Below are positions 54,153 through 62,212 of a stretch of 64,000 nt of DNA, piece after piece. Source of the stretch: Chloroflexota bacterium (GTDB lineage Bacteria > Chloroflexota > Dehalococcoidia > Lucifugimonadales > UBA3495); the NCBI GenBank assembly GCA_009837355.1, contig VXTR01000087.1, positions 40,136-104,135 of the forward strand, read 5' to 3'. A program made the translations under genes and the position numbers. Positions within the stretch are counted from its first letter, which is position 1. Every line of letters begins with the position of its first letter. Under the pieces are notes generated by a model. The model did not search any database. It was not told the DNA's origin and was given only the letters and a program-made list of their open reading frames with translations.

Positions 54153-56390
54153 CTAATGGCCCCCCTCACTGACTGTCTTGAATACCTGCTCGGCGGGATG
54201 TTCGCCGATTTCCCGGCTGGTGTAGCCGCCCTCCATCTTGGACACGGCCATGCTGTCGCCGGTGGGCGTTATGGTACAGCGGTTGCCGCTCCACGTCAGC
54301 CCTCCGCTGTCGTTGGCCGACACCGCCAGGATGGACATTACGTTGCCGCTCTCACGCTCGTCCCGGCCGGTGGCGTATTCCGAGCCGGCCCGGCGTCCGC
54401 CGCCCATGGGCACGGCGGCGATGTTCGGAGGCGCGCCGGGGTTCAGATATACCAGCGCCTGGATGCTGCCGGCCGACGTGCTGATTTCCACCACGTCGCC
54501 CTCGCGCAGGCCCAATTCTTCCCGCCCCTGCTTCTCGTTGATTTCCACCCAGGTCTGCCAGGCTACGGTCGTCAGCGGGTCCGGTGCGTTCTGCGCCCAG
54601 GGCAGGTGCGCGTTGCGTCCGTCCAATATCGTGTTGTGGGCAAAGGGCAGCAGCTGGAAGTTGCCCGTGCCCTCCATTTGCGGCGGCGCGGCCATGCCGG
54701 CGATTTCGTCCAGTAAGCCACTGCTCGGCGTGGATGCCGCGCCAACCATCCGGTCATCCCACCAGCCGCCGTTTTTTAGCGCATCGGTGAAATCCGCGCC
54801 CAGTTCGTCAACGTTGGCCCGGATCAGTTCTTCGTAGCTGGCCGCCGGCATGGTGTCGCCCCGTCCCAGGTCCGCCGCGCTGGACAGAAGAACGTCGGGG
54901 AAGCTGCGCGGGTCAAGGTCGGCCAGGGGGTTCACCACTGGCTGCTGGACGCCGTACACCCGGTGTCCCGGCGCCGGCTCCGGCGCGTCGTCTCCCCAAT
55001 CCTCCAGGGCGGTCCGGTCGGGTATCAGCAGGTCGGCCATCACCGTGGTTTCGTCCATAAAGGGGCTGGCGCTGATGACGGCCACGCTTTCGTTTTCCAG
55101 CGCGTTGCCCAATCCCACGCCGTTCGGCAACCCGTACACCGGATCGGCGTTGTGAATGACGACCAATCCGGTTGCGCCGCTGGCGATGTCGCCGGCAATC
55201 CGCTGCCAGTCGGTCAGCGTGGTAATGGCGGCGTTGTCTGGCGCGCTGGCAATGGGGCTGCCCGGGTCGGGCAGCATTCCGCCCTCGTGTCCCACGTTGC
55301 CCAGCACGTAGTTCAGCAGCAACGACGCCGACGCGTTGAACGGCCCGTTGCTGTACGCGCCAGCCTCACCGCCTCCGCCGATGACGAGCCCGCCGTGGGC
55401 GGCGTAGTCGTGGGCAAGATGCTTGAAAAACTCGTTGGGAGATTCGCCGTCCAGCACGGCGTCCGGTATCTGCAAGATTGAGGCCGTGAGATCAGGCATG
55501 AAGTCGCGCAGCGCTCCCGGCCCTTCTTCTCCGGTAACCGCCTGCACCCACGGTGATTCGGGATGGCTTTCTGCAACTCCCCAGGCCAGCGCCATGGCTG
55601 CATAGCCTTCGGAACCTGGCGCGATGGGCACCCACTTGTCCGCGTTCGCCGCCGTCATCGAATAGCGGGCGCCGAAGTGGTAGTGCCGTCCCCGATGCCC
55701 CTTGCTTCGGAACTTGCCGTAGGCTACCCCGTAAGCGGTGGGATTGCCCCAGGTGGACAGGAAATCGCTGCCAAAACTCACCAGCGCCTCGGCGTTGGCA
55801 ATGTCGTGATAGGGAACGCGTCCCACGCCGGTAACCTTGTTGACGGCGGCGCGGTAGGCAGCGTCGTCCATGGCGTCATAGCGCAGGTGGCTGCCGCCGA
55901 ACGCGTCGGCAAAGGCTTTGCAGATGGTGGCGTAGCCAGCGCAGCGGGTGCCGGTTATCAGCGCCATGCCCTGGCCCCGTTCGTTCACCGCCGCGTTGAA
56001 GCGGTTCAGCGCTTCCTCCCACGTGATGGGACGGTACTGCCCGGAACCCCGCGGCCCGGTGCGCAGCATCGGCCCGGCGATCCGGTCTGGATGGTAAAGC
56101 GACTGCAGGATGGCGTCCGCCGCCGGCGATTGCTTGCCCTGGTTGGTCGGGAACCGGGGATTGCCGCGCACCTTCTTGGCCCGGCCTTCCATCACCCGCA
56201 CCAGCAGGCCCTGGCCGCCGGGTACGGAGGCGTCGTAGGTCGCGTACCAGGTGTCCCGCCCGCTGACCAGGTCCTCAGGGATGAGCGCCGGGCTCTGCAC
56301 CTTCAACTCGTCGTCAAAGACGTCGCAGGCAATCGCCCCCGTAGCGGCGATGCCGGCCCAAGCCAGGAAATTGCGGCGGGTTAGTTTCAT
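54153..56390 (-). CDS. actB1: Alternative Complex III molybdopterin-oxidoreductase-like subunit (ActB1)
   Basis: 745 residues. A Tat signal RRNFLAWAGIAATGAIAC with Cys22 as possible lipid anchor is followed by a molybdopterin-oxidoreductase fold (LYHPDRIAGPMLRTG, YRPITWEEALNRFN, SFGSDFLSTWGNPTAYG, IPDRTALEDWGDDAPEPAPGH). As in other ActB proteins, no N-terminal Fe-S motif of true molybdoenzymes is seen, and no cofactor is expected. Split from its Fe-S half, which is encoded next. The Tat signal implies export after folding, perhaps together with ActB2. Confidence 0.92.
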   Translation of the reverse strand: MKLTRRNFLAWAGIAATGAIACDVFDDELKVQSPALIPEDLVSGRDTWYATYDASVPGGQGLLVRVMEGRAKKVRGNPRFPTNQGKQSPAADAILQSLYHPDRIAGPMLRTGPRGSGQYRPITWEEALNRFNAAVNERGQGMALITGTRCAGYATICKAFADAFGGSHLRYDAMDDAAYRAAVNKVTGVGRVPYHDIANAEALVSFGSDFLSTWGNPTAYGVAYGKFRSKGHRGRHYHFGARYSMTAANADKWVPIAPGSEGYAAMALAWGVAESHPESPWVQAVTGEEGPGALRDFMPDLTASILQIPDAVLDGESPNEFFKHLAHDYAAHGGLVIGGGGEAGAYSNGPFNASASLLLNYVLGNVGHEGGMLPDPGSPIASAPDNAAITTLTDWQRIAGDIASGATGLVVIHNADPVYGLPNGVGLGNALENESVAVISASPFMDETTVMADLLIPDRTALEDWGDDAPEPAPGHRVYGVQQPVVNPLADLDPRSFPDVLLSSAADLGRGDTMPAASYEELIRANVDELGADFTDALKNGGWWDDRMVGAASTPSSGLLDEIAGMAAPPQMEGTGNFQLLPFAHNTILDGRNAHLPWAQNAPDPLTTVAWQTWVEINEKQGREELGLREGDVVEISTSAGSIQALVYLNPGAPPNIAAVPMGGGRRAGSEYATGRDERESGNVMSILAVSANDSGGLTWSGNRCTITPTGDSMAVSKMEGGYTSREIGEHPAEQVFKTVSEGGH

Positions 56391-56418
56391 TGGTACCAGT
56401 TCCGGTGTTCCGTGGTAT

Positions 56419-57096
56419 CTACTTGTGGCAGACGGTGCAGTCGGTGCTTACGTCGTTTTCACGGTGGCAGTCCAGGCACGTGCCCATTTTCAGCGACTGG
56501 CCGTCCTGCGGCTGCACTTCCGTCATGCTGGCCACGTCGCCATGACAGACGGAACAGGCTTCCTGCACCGGCACGGGCAGCTGCATCGGCTCTTCGTCTC
56601 CGATTGGCAGCGTTACCGTGCGCTCTTCGCCCTGGGTCAGGAATCGCAGGTGCGCCTCGTGGACGAACCGCACGTGGTCGGGCATCCGGTGAACGCGCTC
56701 CCAGTCGATGGGACGACCGTCAGCATGCTTGTCCAGCACCCGCTGGATGTTAATCAGGGTTTCGGGTTCGGCTACGTCGGCCTTCGCGTTGGCGCCGTTG
56801 ACCTGCTTGTGGCAGATTACGCAAACTTCAACGGCCGGCACGGTGGCGGCGGCTCCGGTGGTTACGTTGCGGTGGCAGAACTCGCACTGGATGGCGTGTC
56901 CGCCTTCCTCCACCGGCCCGGCGTGCACCGTATGCGGGAAGGGAATGGGCTGCGCCGGCGCGTTGCCCCACCCGAAGGGCGGATTGGAGAACCAGGACAT
57001 GAACAGCACCACCACGATAAACGCTACGATAGCCGTTGCCAGCAGCCCCGCCAGGGCCATTGGGATAAGTTGTCGGGTGGGCGGCAGCGGCGGCAT
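56419..57096 (-). CDS. actA: Alternative Complex III pentahaem cytochrome c subunit ActA
   Basis: 225 residues. One N-terminal membrane anchor (about 14-36) is followed by five CxxCH haem sites starting at Cys71, Cys92, Cys181, Cys207 and Cys220, the exact number in ActA. The spacing of two haems, a gap, then three resembles class III-type multihaem proteins. It takes electrons from ActB and hands them to ActE. It lies between the small membrane gene and ActB1. Confidence 0.95.
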   Translation of the reverse strand: MPPLPPTRQLIPMALAGLLATAIVAFIVVVLFMSWFSNPPFGWGNAPAQPIPFPHTVHAGPVEEGGHAIQCEFCHRNVTTGAAATVPAVEVCVICHKQVNGANAKADVAEPETLINIQRVLDKHADGRPIDWERVHRMPDHVRFVHEAHLRFLTQGEERTVTLPIGDEEPMQLPVPVQEACSVCHGDVASMTEVQPQDGQSLKMGTCLDCHRENDVSTDCTVCHK

Positions 57097-57195
57097 GGGT
57101 AAGTTATCGTAAATCGTCGGTGGCGGATGGGCCGATGGCGACGCCGGCGGAAATTCCGAGCGATGCGCGCTGGCCTCAGTCTGTCCTGCGTGTCG

Positions 57196-57498
57196 TTATA
57201 CGAACAGCCGATCCCAGACGTTCTGCAGGGTCATCGGAGACTGCATTATGGTGAGTACCATCATCGCCACCGCGCCGCCCAGGGCAGCCAGGCCGATGAC
57301 GGTGATCGGAATGCGCAACTTGCTGAACGCGGCCGGATAGGTTCCAGTCTGCACGCCCGACGGGATGAGCCCGTGAGCGATGAGCATGCTGAACGCGAAG
57401 ATGATGATGAGCGGGAAGTAAATCCAAAGGTAGGTCAGCCAGAGGCTAACGTCGGCCCAGTATATCGCGTTCATCGCGTTGGGGTCGGTTTGCGGCAT
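57196..57498 (-). CDS. small membrane protein at the head of the ACIII operon
   Basis: 100 residues with two membrane helices (about 19-43 and 66-88) and the loop AHGLIPSGVQTGTYPAAFSKLR. It is the first gene after the operon promoter. No family recognised. By position it could be an extra ACIII subunit, comparable to the small ActG of Chloroflexus, but sequence does not prove it. Confidence 0.6.
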   Translation of the reverse strand: MPQTDPNAMNAIYWADVSLWLTYLWIYFPLIIIFAFSMLIAHGLIPSGVQTGTYPAAFSKLRIPITVIGLAALGGAVAMMVLTIMQSPMTLQNVWDRLFV

Positions 57499-57612
57499 TT
57501 GAGTGCTGAACCTGCCTAACTGAACTTGTCTATTTAGGAACGGTTTCCGCTCGTCGCGCCCCGGAGATTACCGATTCCTGCCCCTCGCAAAAATCGGCCC
57601 CCGTTCAGGGCT

Positions 57613-57628
57613 GGTGAAAATTATCACA
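57613..57628. promoter_or_regulatory. CRP/FNR-type site over the ACIII promoter
   Basis: On the minus strand TGTGATAATTTTCACC matches the CRP consensus TGTGA-N6-TCACA at nine of ten defined positions. It covers the -10 box, so binding there would repress. The wider inverted repeat GGTGAA-N10-TTCACC shares the same DNA. Confidence 0.5.
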
Positions 57629-57646
57629 TTCACCGGGGCCTGTCAA
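57618..57646 (-). promoter_or_regulatory. promoter of the ACIII / cytochrome maturation operon
   Basis: TTGACA (57641-57646), a 17-base spacer, and TAATTT (57618-57623) on the minus strand. Transcription would begin near 57611 and give a leader of about 113 bases before the first gene. The rest of the 210-bp gap shows nothing else. Confidence 0.65.
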
Positions 57647-57708
57647 CACGCCCGACAAGCCCGGTTCTCCAAAAATCCCTACGAAAGTCAACCGGCGAAA
57701 GTCGCCGC

Positions 57709-58509
57709 TCACAGCCACGCCACTTCGTAGTCGTGGGACAACGGCGCCATCGCGTCCAGATCCCAGTCGAAAACCAGCGCCGCCGACTCCTCGCCGCAGT
57801 AAGCCTCCAAGGCCCGCTTGCCATCGATTGCCACCACGCTCACCGCCTCGTTGAAGTCCAGGTCGTCGGCCTCCCAGCCCGAGCGGTTGCACACCATGAT
57901 CGGCAGCCCCGTGTCCAGCGTGCGCTGCTCCCACTCTCCCAGCGGGCCGCAGTCGCCCGGCCCCCACGAAGCGGGGGAAACCAGCAGCTTCGCCCCGCGT
58001 TCCTGCAGCGCGCCGGCCACGTCGTTGCGGTAGGCGTCGGCGCAAATCACCACGCCCACCGGCACCTCGCCACCTTCCGCTGTCCCGTTCACCGGTACGG
58101 CAATGGGAGCGATTTCCGCGCCGGGCGACGACCAGGCTTCCGGCCCCCGCAGGGCCTTCACCTTACGATGCCGGCCGATGATGCTACCGTCCGGCCCGAT
58201 GACGAAAACGGTGTTATACATCAGCCCGGCTTCCGCATCCCGTTCCGGGTGCGACAGAAACACCGTTACGCCGCAGTCGGCAACCTGCCGGCAGAAGGCC
58301 CGCATCCATTCGTCGGGCTGGGGCAGTATCCAGTCGGTGCCGATGACCTCGGCAAACTTGTACCCGGTGATGAACAGCTCCGGGGTGATGACCCATTGCG
58401 CTCCCATCTCGGCGGCCCGGGCCAGTCCCTGCTCCGCCAGCCGGCGGTTGTGGTCAACGTCGGCCACCACCGGGGCCAGGTGCAGCATGGCGATGCGCAA
58501 GGGTTTCAT
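57709..58509 (-). CDS. carbon-nitrogen hydrolase (nitrilase superfamily)
   Basis: 266 residues with the Glu-Lys-Cys triad of the family: Glu44 in TPELFITGY, Lys116 in GRHRKVK, and Cys156 in VGVVICADAYRN. It should hydrolyse an amide, carbamoyl or nitrile C-N bond in the cytoplasm. The specific branch is unclear, as the residue after the Cys region (ADAYRND) is not diagnostic. Its start lies 20 bases downstream of the CT398-like gene, in the same orientation. Confidence 0.9.
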   Translation of the reverse strand: MKPLRIAMLHLAPVVADVDHNRRLAEQGLARAAEMGAQWVITPELFITGYKFAEVIGTDWILPQPDEWMRAFCRQVADCGVTVFLSHPERDAEAGLMYNTVFVIGPDGSIIGRHRKVKALRGPEAWSSPGAEIAPIAVPVNGTAEGGEVPVGVVICADAYRNDVAGALQERGAKLLVSPASWGPGDCGPLGEWEQRTLDTGLPIMVCNRSGWEADDLDFNEAVSVVAIDGKRALEAYCGEESAALVFDWDLDAMAPLSHDYEVAWL

Positions 58510-58529
58510 CCCTCAAACCTCTCTGCCGT

Positions 58530-59231
58530 TCACGGCTGATACAGAATCCGGCCGCAGGCGCTGCACGGAACCTGCCGGGACTTGTTCCGCAACTGCCGCG
58601 TCACGTTGCTGGTCAGCGTCATGCGGCAGGACAGGCAGACCCGTCCGTTGTCCACCCGGGCAATAGCAGTGCCGGCCTTGGTTCGCCTCAGCCGTTCGTA
58701 CCGTTGCAGGTCGGCGTCGGGCAGAATTTCGGCCAGCGATTTGCGCTGCACCACGGCCTCGTCCCGTTCTCCGGACAGCCGTTCCAGGCGGTCGTTGATC
58801 TCCGTGAGGGTATCCTGCCACCGCGTTTCGGCTTCCTGCATCTCGACCTGGGCCGACTGGGCCGCTTCCTCGTGGGTACGCTGCTCTTCCTCCTGCTCGG
58901 CGATAACGCTTTCCATCTGGCTGATCTGATACCTGGTCGAATCGACCTCGCGCTGGATGGTGGACAGGTCCCGGCGCGAGGTCGTGGGGTCGTACAGCCG
59001 AGCCTCCAGACCGGTCAACCGTTCCTGCAGCCGTTCGGTCTCCTCGCGCCGGTTCTGAACGTTTTCACCGATGGCTCGGGCCTGAGCGGCGTTCTGCTCT
59101 GCCTCGCTGGTCAGGTCCGGTCGGTTGACGCCGGCCGCCAGCCGTTGCTCCAGCCGCTTCCGTTCGGCGTCAATGCCGTCGATGCGATGGTCAACTTCCT
59201 GCAGGTGGTACAGCTCTTGCGGCGTAGTCAT
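58530..59231 (-). CDS. CT398-like coiled-coil zinc-ribbon protein
   Basis: 233 residues. The first 170 form a long coiled-coil hairpin rich in Glu, Gln and Arg, followed by a C4 zinc ribbon (VCLSCRMTLTSNVTRQLRNKSRQVPCSACGRILY). This is the CT398/DUF164 family, found in many bacteria, with suggested roles in flagellar or secretion regulation or RNA/ribosome binding. No flagellar genes are near. Upstream of it 210 bp (to 59441) shows no gene or clear signal. Confidence 0.85.
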   Translation of the reverse strand: MTTPQELYHLQEVDHRIDGIDAERKRLEQRLAAGVNRPDLTSEAEQNAAQARAIGENVQNRREETERLQERLTGLEARLYDPTTSRRDLSTIQREVDSTRYQISQMESVIAEQEEEQRTHEEAAQSAQVEMQEAETRWQDTLTEINDRLERLSGERDEAVVQRKSLAEILPDADLQRYERLRRTKAGTAIARVDNGRVCLSCRMTLTSNVTRQLRNKSRQVPCSACGRILYQP

Positions 59232-59441
59232 TGTGGCCTGTCAACTCCGGTGCGTCGGTTTCGGCAGGATTGCCTCCCCCTGCCTGCCCGGTAGTCTAGC
59301 AGGATTGCCGCCGTTTTGACAGCAAGGCCCGCATTTGAAACGCCCGGCCGGAGCCAATCCCCCGGTCGTAGCGCCGTATCTCTCAATAATGGGTCAACAT
59401 AGGAACAATTTATGGCAGACTGTTCTCATAATTCGTTGCTA
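59232..59441. other. intergenic region, nothing recognised
   Basis: The divergent space between the CT398-like gene and the promoter of the ferric-binding lipoprotein. No open frame with a ribosome site, tRNA or hairpin terminator was seen. It becomes AT-richer from about 59380 toward the promoter. Confidence 0.6.
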
Positions 59442-59470
59442 TTGACATTTGATTTAGTGCATACTAAAAT
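59442..59470 (+). promoter_or_regulatory. promoter of the ferric-binding lipoprotein gene
   Basis: A consensus TTGACA (59442-59447), a 17-base spacer, and TAAAAT (59465-59470), among the best -35/-10 pairs in the window. The start would be near 59477, leaving a leader of about 100 bases. Confidence 0.8.
59453..59468. promoter_or_regulatory. DtxR/MntR-like operator over the ferric-binding lipoprotein promoter
   Basis: TTTAGTGCATACTAAA: perfect 6-bp arms with a GCAT centre, resembling the TTTAGG-N4-CCTAAA type of boxes bound by DtxR-family metalloregulators. It fills the spacer and overlaps the -10, as expected of an iron- or manganese-dependent repressor site. Confidence 0.5.
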
Positions 59471-59576
59471 CAGTGGCGCATATCAGCGAAGGCTAGGGCT
59501 GCAGGCTGACATACGACAACGCAAAGTGTGCGTTCTGCCGCCCGTCGCCACCCGAATACGCGGAGGAAAGGAGCCC

Positions 59577-60791
59577 ATGATGGACCTACTGAAACACCCA
59601 CGAACGACCCGCTGGTGGCTTATCGCCGCGGCGGCGATACTACTGACGGCGGCGATAGCCTGCGGCAGTTCGGCCCCGGCCCAATCTTCGCCCGCGCCGG
59701 TCCAGGTAGAAGTAACCCGCATCGTGGAACAGGCCGGTCCGGAGGTAACCCGCGAAGTGCCCGTTGAGGTGACCCGAATCGTCGAAAAGGCCGGCCCGGA
59801 AGTAACTCGCGAAGTACCGGTGGAAGTTACCCGCGTCGTGCGCGAATCCGCGCCGGCCAGCGACCCCGGCAAGCTGGTTATCTATTCGGGCCGCAGCGAG
59901 TCCCTGGTTGACCCCATCATCCAGCAATTCAAGGGCGCCACCGGCATCGACGTGCAAGTGAAATACGCCGGCACCGCGGCTCTGGCCGCCACCCTGCTGG
60001 AAGAGGGCGACAACTCGCCGGCCGACGTCTTCTACGCCCAGGACCCCGGCGGCCTGGCCTCAGTTTCCCACATGATGACCGAACTGCCGTCGGACATCAT
60101 CGAACTTACCCCTCAATGGGCCCGCTCCGGCGCTGGCCACTGGGTGGGCATCACCGGGCGCGCCCGCGTCGTGGTCTATGGCACCGACAACCTGGTGGAA
60201 GCGGACCTCCCCAGCGACCTTTGGGGATTCACCGAACCCCAGTGGAAGGGACGCATCGGCTGGGCGCCCACCAACGGGTCATTCCAGGCCATGGTTACCG
60301 CCCTCCGAGTTGGCTGGGGGGAAGAACGCGCCGAACAGTGGCTGCGCGCCATGCTGGACAACGACGTACAGATTTATCCCAAGAACACCCCGCAGGTCGT
60401 CGCCGCCGCCGCCGGCGAGATTGACGTGGGACTGGTGAACCACTACTACCTCTACCGCTTCCTGGCGGAAGAAGGCGAGGACTTCGCCGCGCGCAACGCC
60501 CACTTGCGGAGCGGCGGGCCGGGGTCAATCGTCATGGTATCCGGAGCCGGCATCCTGAAAACCGCTGAGAACAGCGAAAACGCCGAGGCTTTCATCCGGT
60601 TCCTGCTCAGTTCCGTGGGCCAGCAGTACTTCGCCGGGCAGACCTTCGAGTACCCGTTGGTTGAGGGTGTCCGACCGTCGGTGCTCTTGACGCCGCTGGC
60701 CGACATCAGCCAGCCCGACATCACCCTGGCTGACCTGGCCGACCTGGCCGGAACGCAAGCGCTGCTGCAAAAAGTGGGCGCGCTACCGTAG
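59577..60791 (+). CDS. ferric iron ABC transporter substrate-binding lipoprotein
   Basis: 404 residues from the ATG at 59577, with AAAGGAG upstream. A lipoprotein signal with Cys29 (LLTAAIAC) is followed by tandem repeats of VEVTRIVE-AGPEVTREVP (43-88), a linker typical of Chloroflexota binding proteins. The binding domain (from about 98) is of the FutA/FbpA ferric type: KLVIYSGRSESLVDPIIQQF, ADVFYAQDPGG and VGLVNHYYLYRF, whose tyrosines would bind Fe3+. No permease or ATPase gene adjoins it, so it is an orphan. The metalloregulator-like operator in its promoter fits iron control. Confidence 0.9.
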   Translation: MMDLLKHPRTTRWWLIAAAAILLTAAIACGSSAPAQSSPAPVQVEVTRIVEQAGPEVTREVPVEVTRIVEKAGPEVTREVPVEVTRVVRESAPASDPGKLVIYSGRSESLVDPIIQQFKGATGIDVQVKYAGTAALAATLLEEGDNSPADVFYAQDPGGLASVSHMMTELPSDIIELTPQWARSGAGHWVGITGRARVVVYGTDNLVEADLPSDLWGFTEPQWKGRIGWAPTNGSFQAMVTALRVGWGEERAEQWLRAMLDNDVQIYPKNTPQVVAAAAGEIDVGLVNHYYLYRFLAEEGEDFAARNAHLRSGGPGSIVMVSGAGILKTAENSENAEAFIRFLLSSVGQQYFAGQTFEYPLVEGVRPSVLLTPLADISQPDITLADLADLAGTQALLQKVGALP

Positions 60792-60829
60792 CGGCCGGTA
60801 ACGCGCACTCCCCTGCCCATTCCGGGCTG

Positions 60830-60865
60830 CTGGGCTTGTCGGATCCCTCCTCCCGACAGGCCCAG
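60830..60865. terminator. hairpin after the ferric-binding lipoprotein gene
   Basis: CTGGGCTTGTCGG and CCGACAGGCCCAG pair over 13 bp with one G-U, around a 10-base loop, then TATATCATT. The U-run is poor, so termination may be partial. Confidence 0.55.
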
Positions 60866-60909
60866 TATATCATTGCAGGACGGAAGCGAACACACCAACA
60901 TTGATCCGG

Positions 60910-60939
60910 TTCACAGCAGGGCATTGCCCCGTGTATAGT
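60910..60939 (+). promoter_or_regulatory. promoter of sbcD, likely leaderless
   Basis: TTCACA (60910-60915), an 18-base spacer and TATAGT (60934-60939) place the transcription start about at the ATG at 60949. There is no ribosome site in front of that ATG. Confidence 0.5.
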
Positions 60940-60948
60940 TGCCCTGCT

Positions 60949-62211
60949 ATGCGCATACTGCACTTCTCCGACCTCCACATCGGCGTCGAAAACTACGGAC
61001 GCACCGACCCCAACACCGGCCTGTCCACCCGCCTGGGCGACTTCCTCGGCGCGCTGGATGAGATAGTGGAGTACGCCCTCGCCAACGCCGTTGACCTGGT
61101 GCTCCTGGCCGGAGACGCCTACAAGGGCCGAGACCCGTCGCAAACCCATCAGCGCGAGCTGGCCCTGCGACTGCGCCGCCTGTCCTCCGCCGGCGTTCCC
61201 ACCTTCCTGCTGGCCGGCAACCACGACCTGCCCGCCGCCGCCGCCAGGGCCAACGCCGTGGAGATTTTCTCCACCCTGGAGGTACCCAACGTTCACGTCG
61301 GCGCGCGCCTGGCCAATCACACCGTGCCCACGCCGGCCGGCCCCCTGCAGGTGCTCGCCGTGCCCTGGCCCTCCCGGGGCGACATGCTGGCCCGGGACGA
61401 ATCCCGCGGCCTCACCATCGAGCAGATTCGCCAGGAAATCGAACGCCGCATGACCGGCGCCATCGCCCAGCGCGCGCAAGAGCTCAACCCTGACTTTCCC
61501 GCCATCATGGCCGGACACGTAACCGTCAACGGCGCCACCATCGGCTCCGAACGCTCCATGATGCTCGGCAACGACCACGTCCTCAACGTTAGCGCCGTGC
61601 AGCAGCCGCAGCTGGAGTACGTGGCCCTGGGACACATCCATAAGCACCAGGTGCTGCGTCTCCCCGCCGCCAACGGCAGCGACGCCATCGGGCCGGCGGT
61701 CGTCTATTCCGGCAGCCCGCAGCGAGTGGACTTCTCCGAGGAGGCGGACGAAAAGGGCTTCTGCATCATCGATATCGACCCGTCCGCGCCCCAGGGCCGA
61801 CGGCTCACCGATTTCCGCTTCCAGCGCATCGCCGCCCGTCCCTTCGTCACCGTGGACGCCACACTGCCGGAAAACGATGCCAACCCCACCGAGTTCATCA
61901 CCCGCGCCATCGCCCGCCACCCCGTCGCCGGCGCCATCGTCCGGCTGCGCATCCGGCTCTCCGGCGAACAATCCGCTCGCGTCCGCGACGCCGACCTGCG
62001 CCCGTCCCTATCCTCCGCCCACTACGTCGCCAGCATCTCCCGCGAGGTAACCGACCAGACCCGCCGCCGCCTGGCCGCCGAACCCACTGACTTGCAGCCC
62101 CTGGCCGCCCTCCGCCTCTACCTGGAAAACCAGGGGGTCAACCCCCAACGGCAGCGCTTAATGCTGGAGCGAGCCGAGGAACTGCTCGCATCAGTTGACA
62201 CCGACGAGTGA
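60949..62211 (+). CDS. sbcD: SbcD-like DNA repair exonuclease
   Basis: 420 residues from the ATG at 60949, which starts exactly at the family N-terminus MRILHFSDLHIG. A TTG 48 bases earlier would extend into the promoter. Metallophosphoesterase motifs are intact: DLH, LLAGDAYKGR, LLAGNHD, GHVTVNG and LGHIHKHQ. With SbcC it processes DNA hairpins and ends in a Mn2+-dependent way. sbcC is not adjacent. The C-terminal half carries the capping domain. One base separates it from the next gene. Confidence 0.92.
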   Translation: MRILHFSDLHIGVENYGRTDPNTGLSTRLGDFLGALDEIVEYALANAVDLVLLAGDAYKGRDPSQTHQRELALRLRRLSSAGVPTFLLAGNHDLPAAAARANAVEIFSTLEVPNVHVGARLANHTVPTPAGPLQVLAVPWPSRGDMLARDESRGLTIEQIRQEIERRMTGAIAQRAQELNPDFPAIMAGHVTVNGATIGSERSMMLGNDHVLNVSAVQQPQLEYVALGHIHKHQVLRLPAANGSDAIGPAVVYSGSPQRVDFSEEADEKGFCIIDIDPSAPQGRRLTDFRFQRIAARPFVTVDATLPENDANPTEFITRAIARHPVAGAIVRLRIRLSGEQSARVRDADLRPSLSSAHYVASISREVTDQTRRRLAAEPTDLQPLAALRLYLENQGVNPQRQRLMLERAEELLASVDTDE

Positions 62212-62212
62212 A

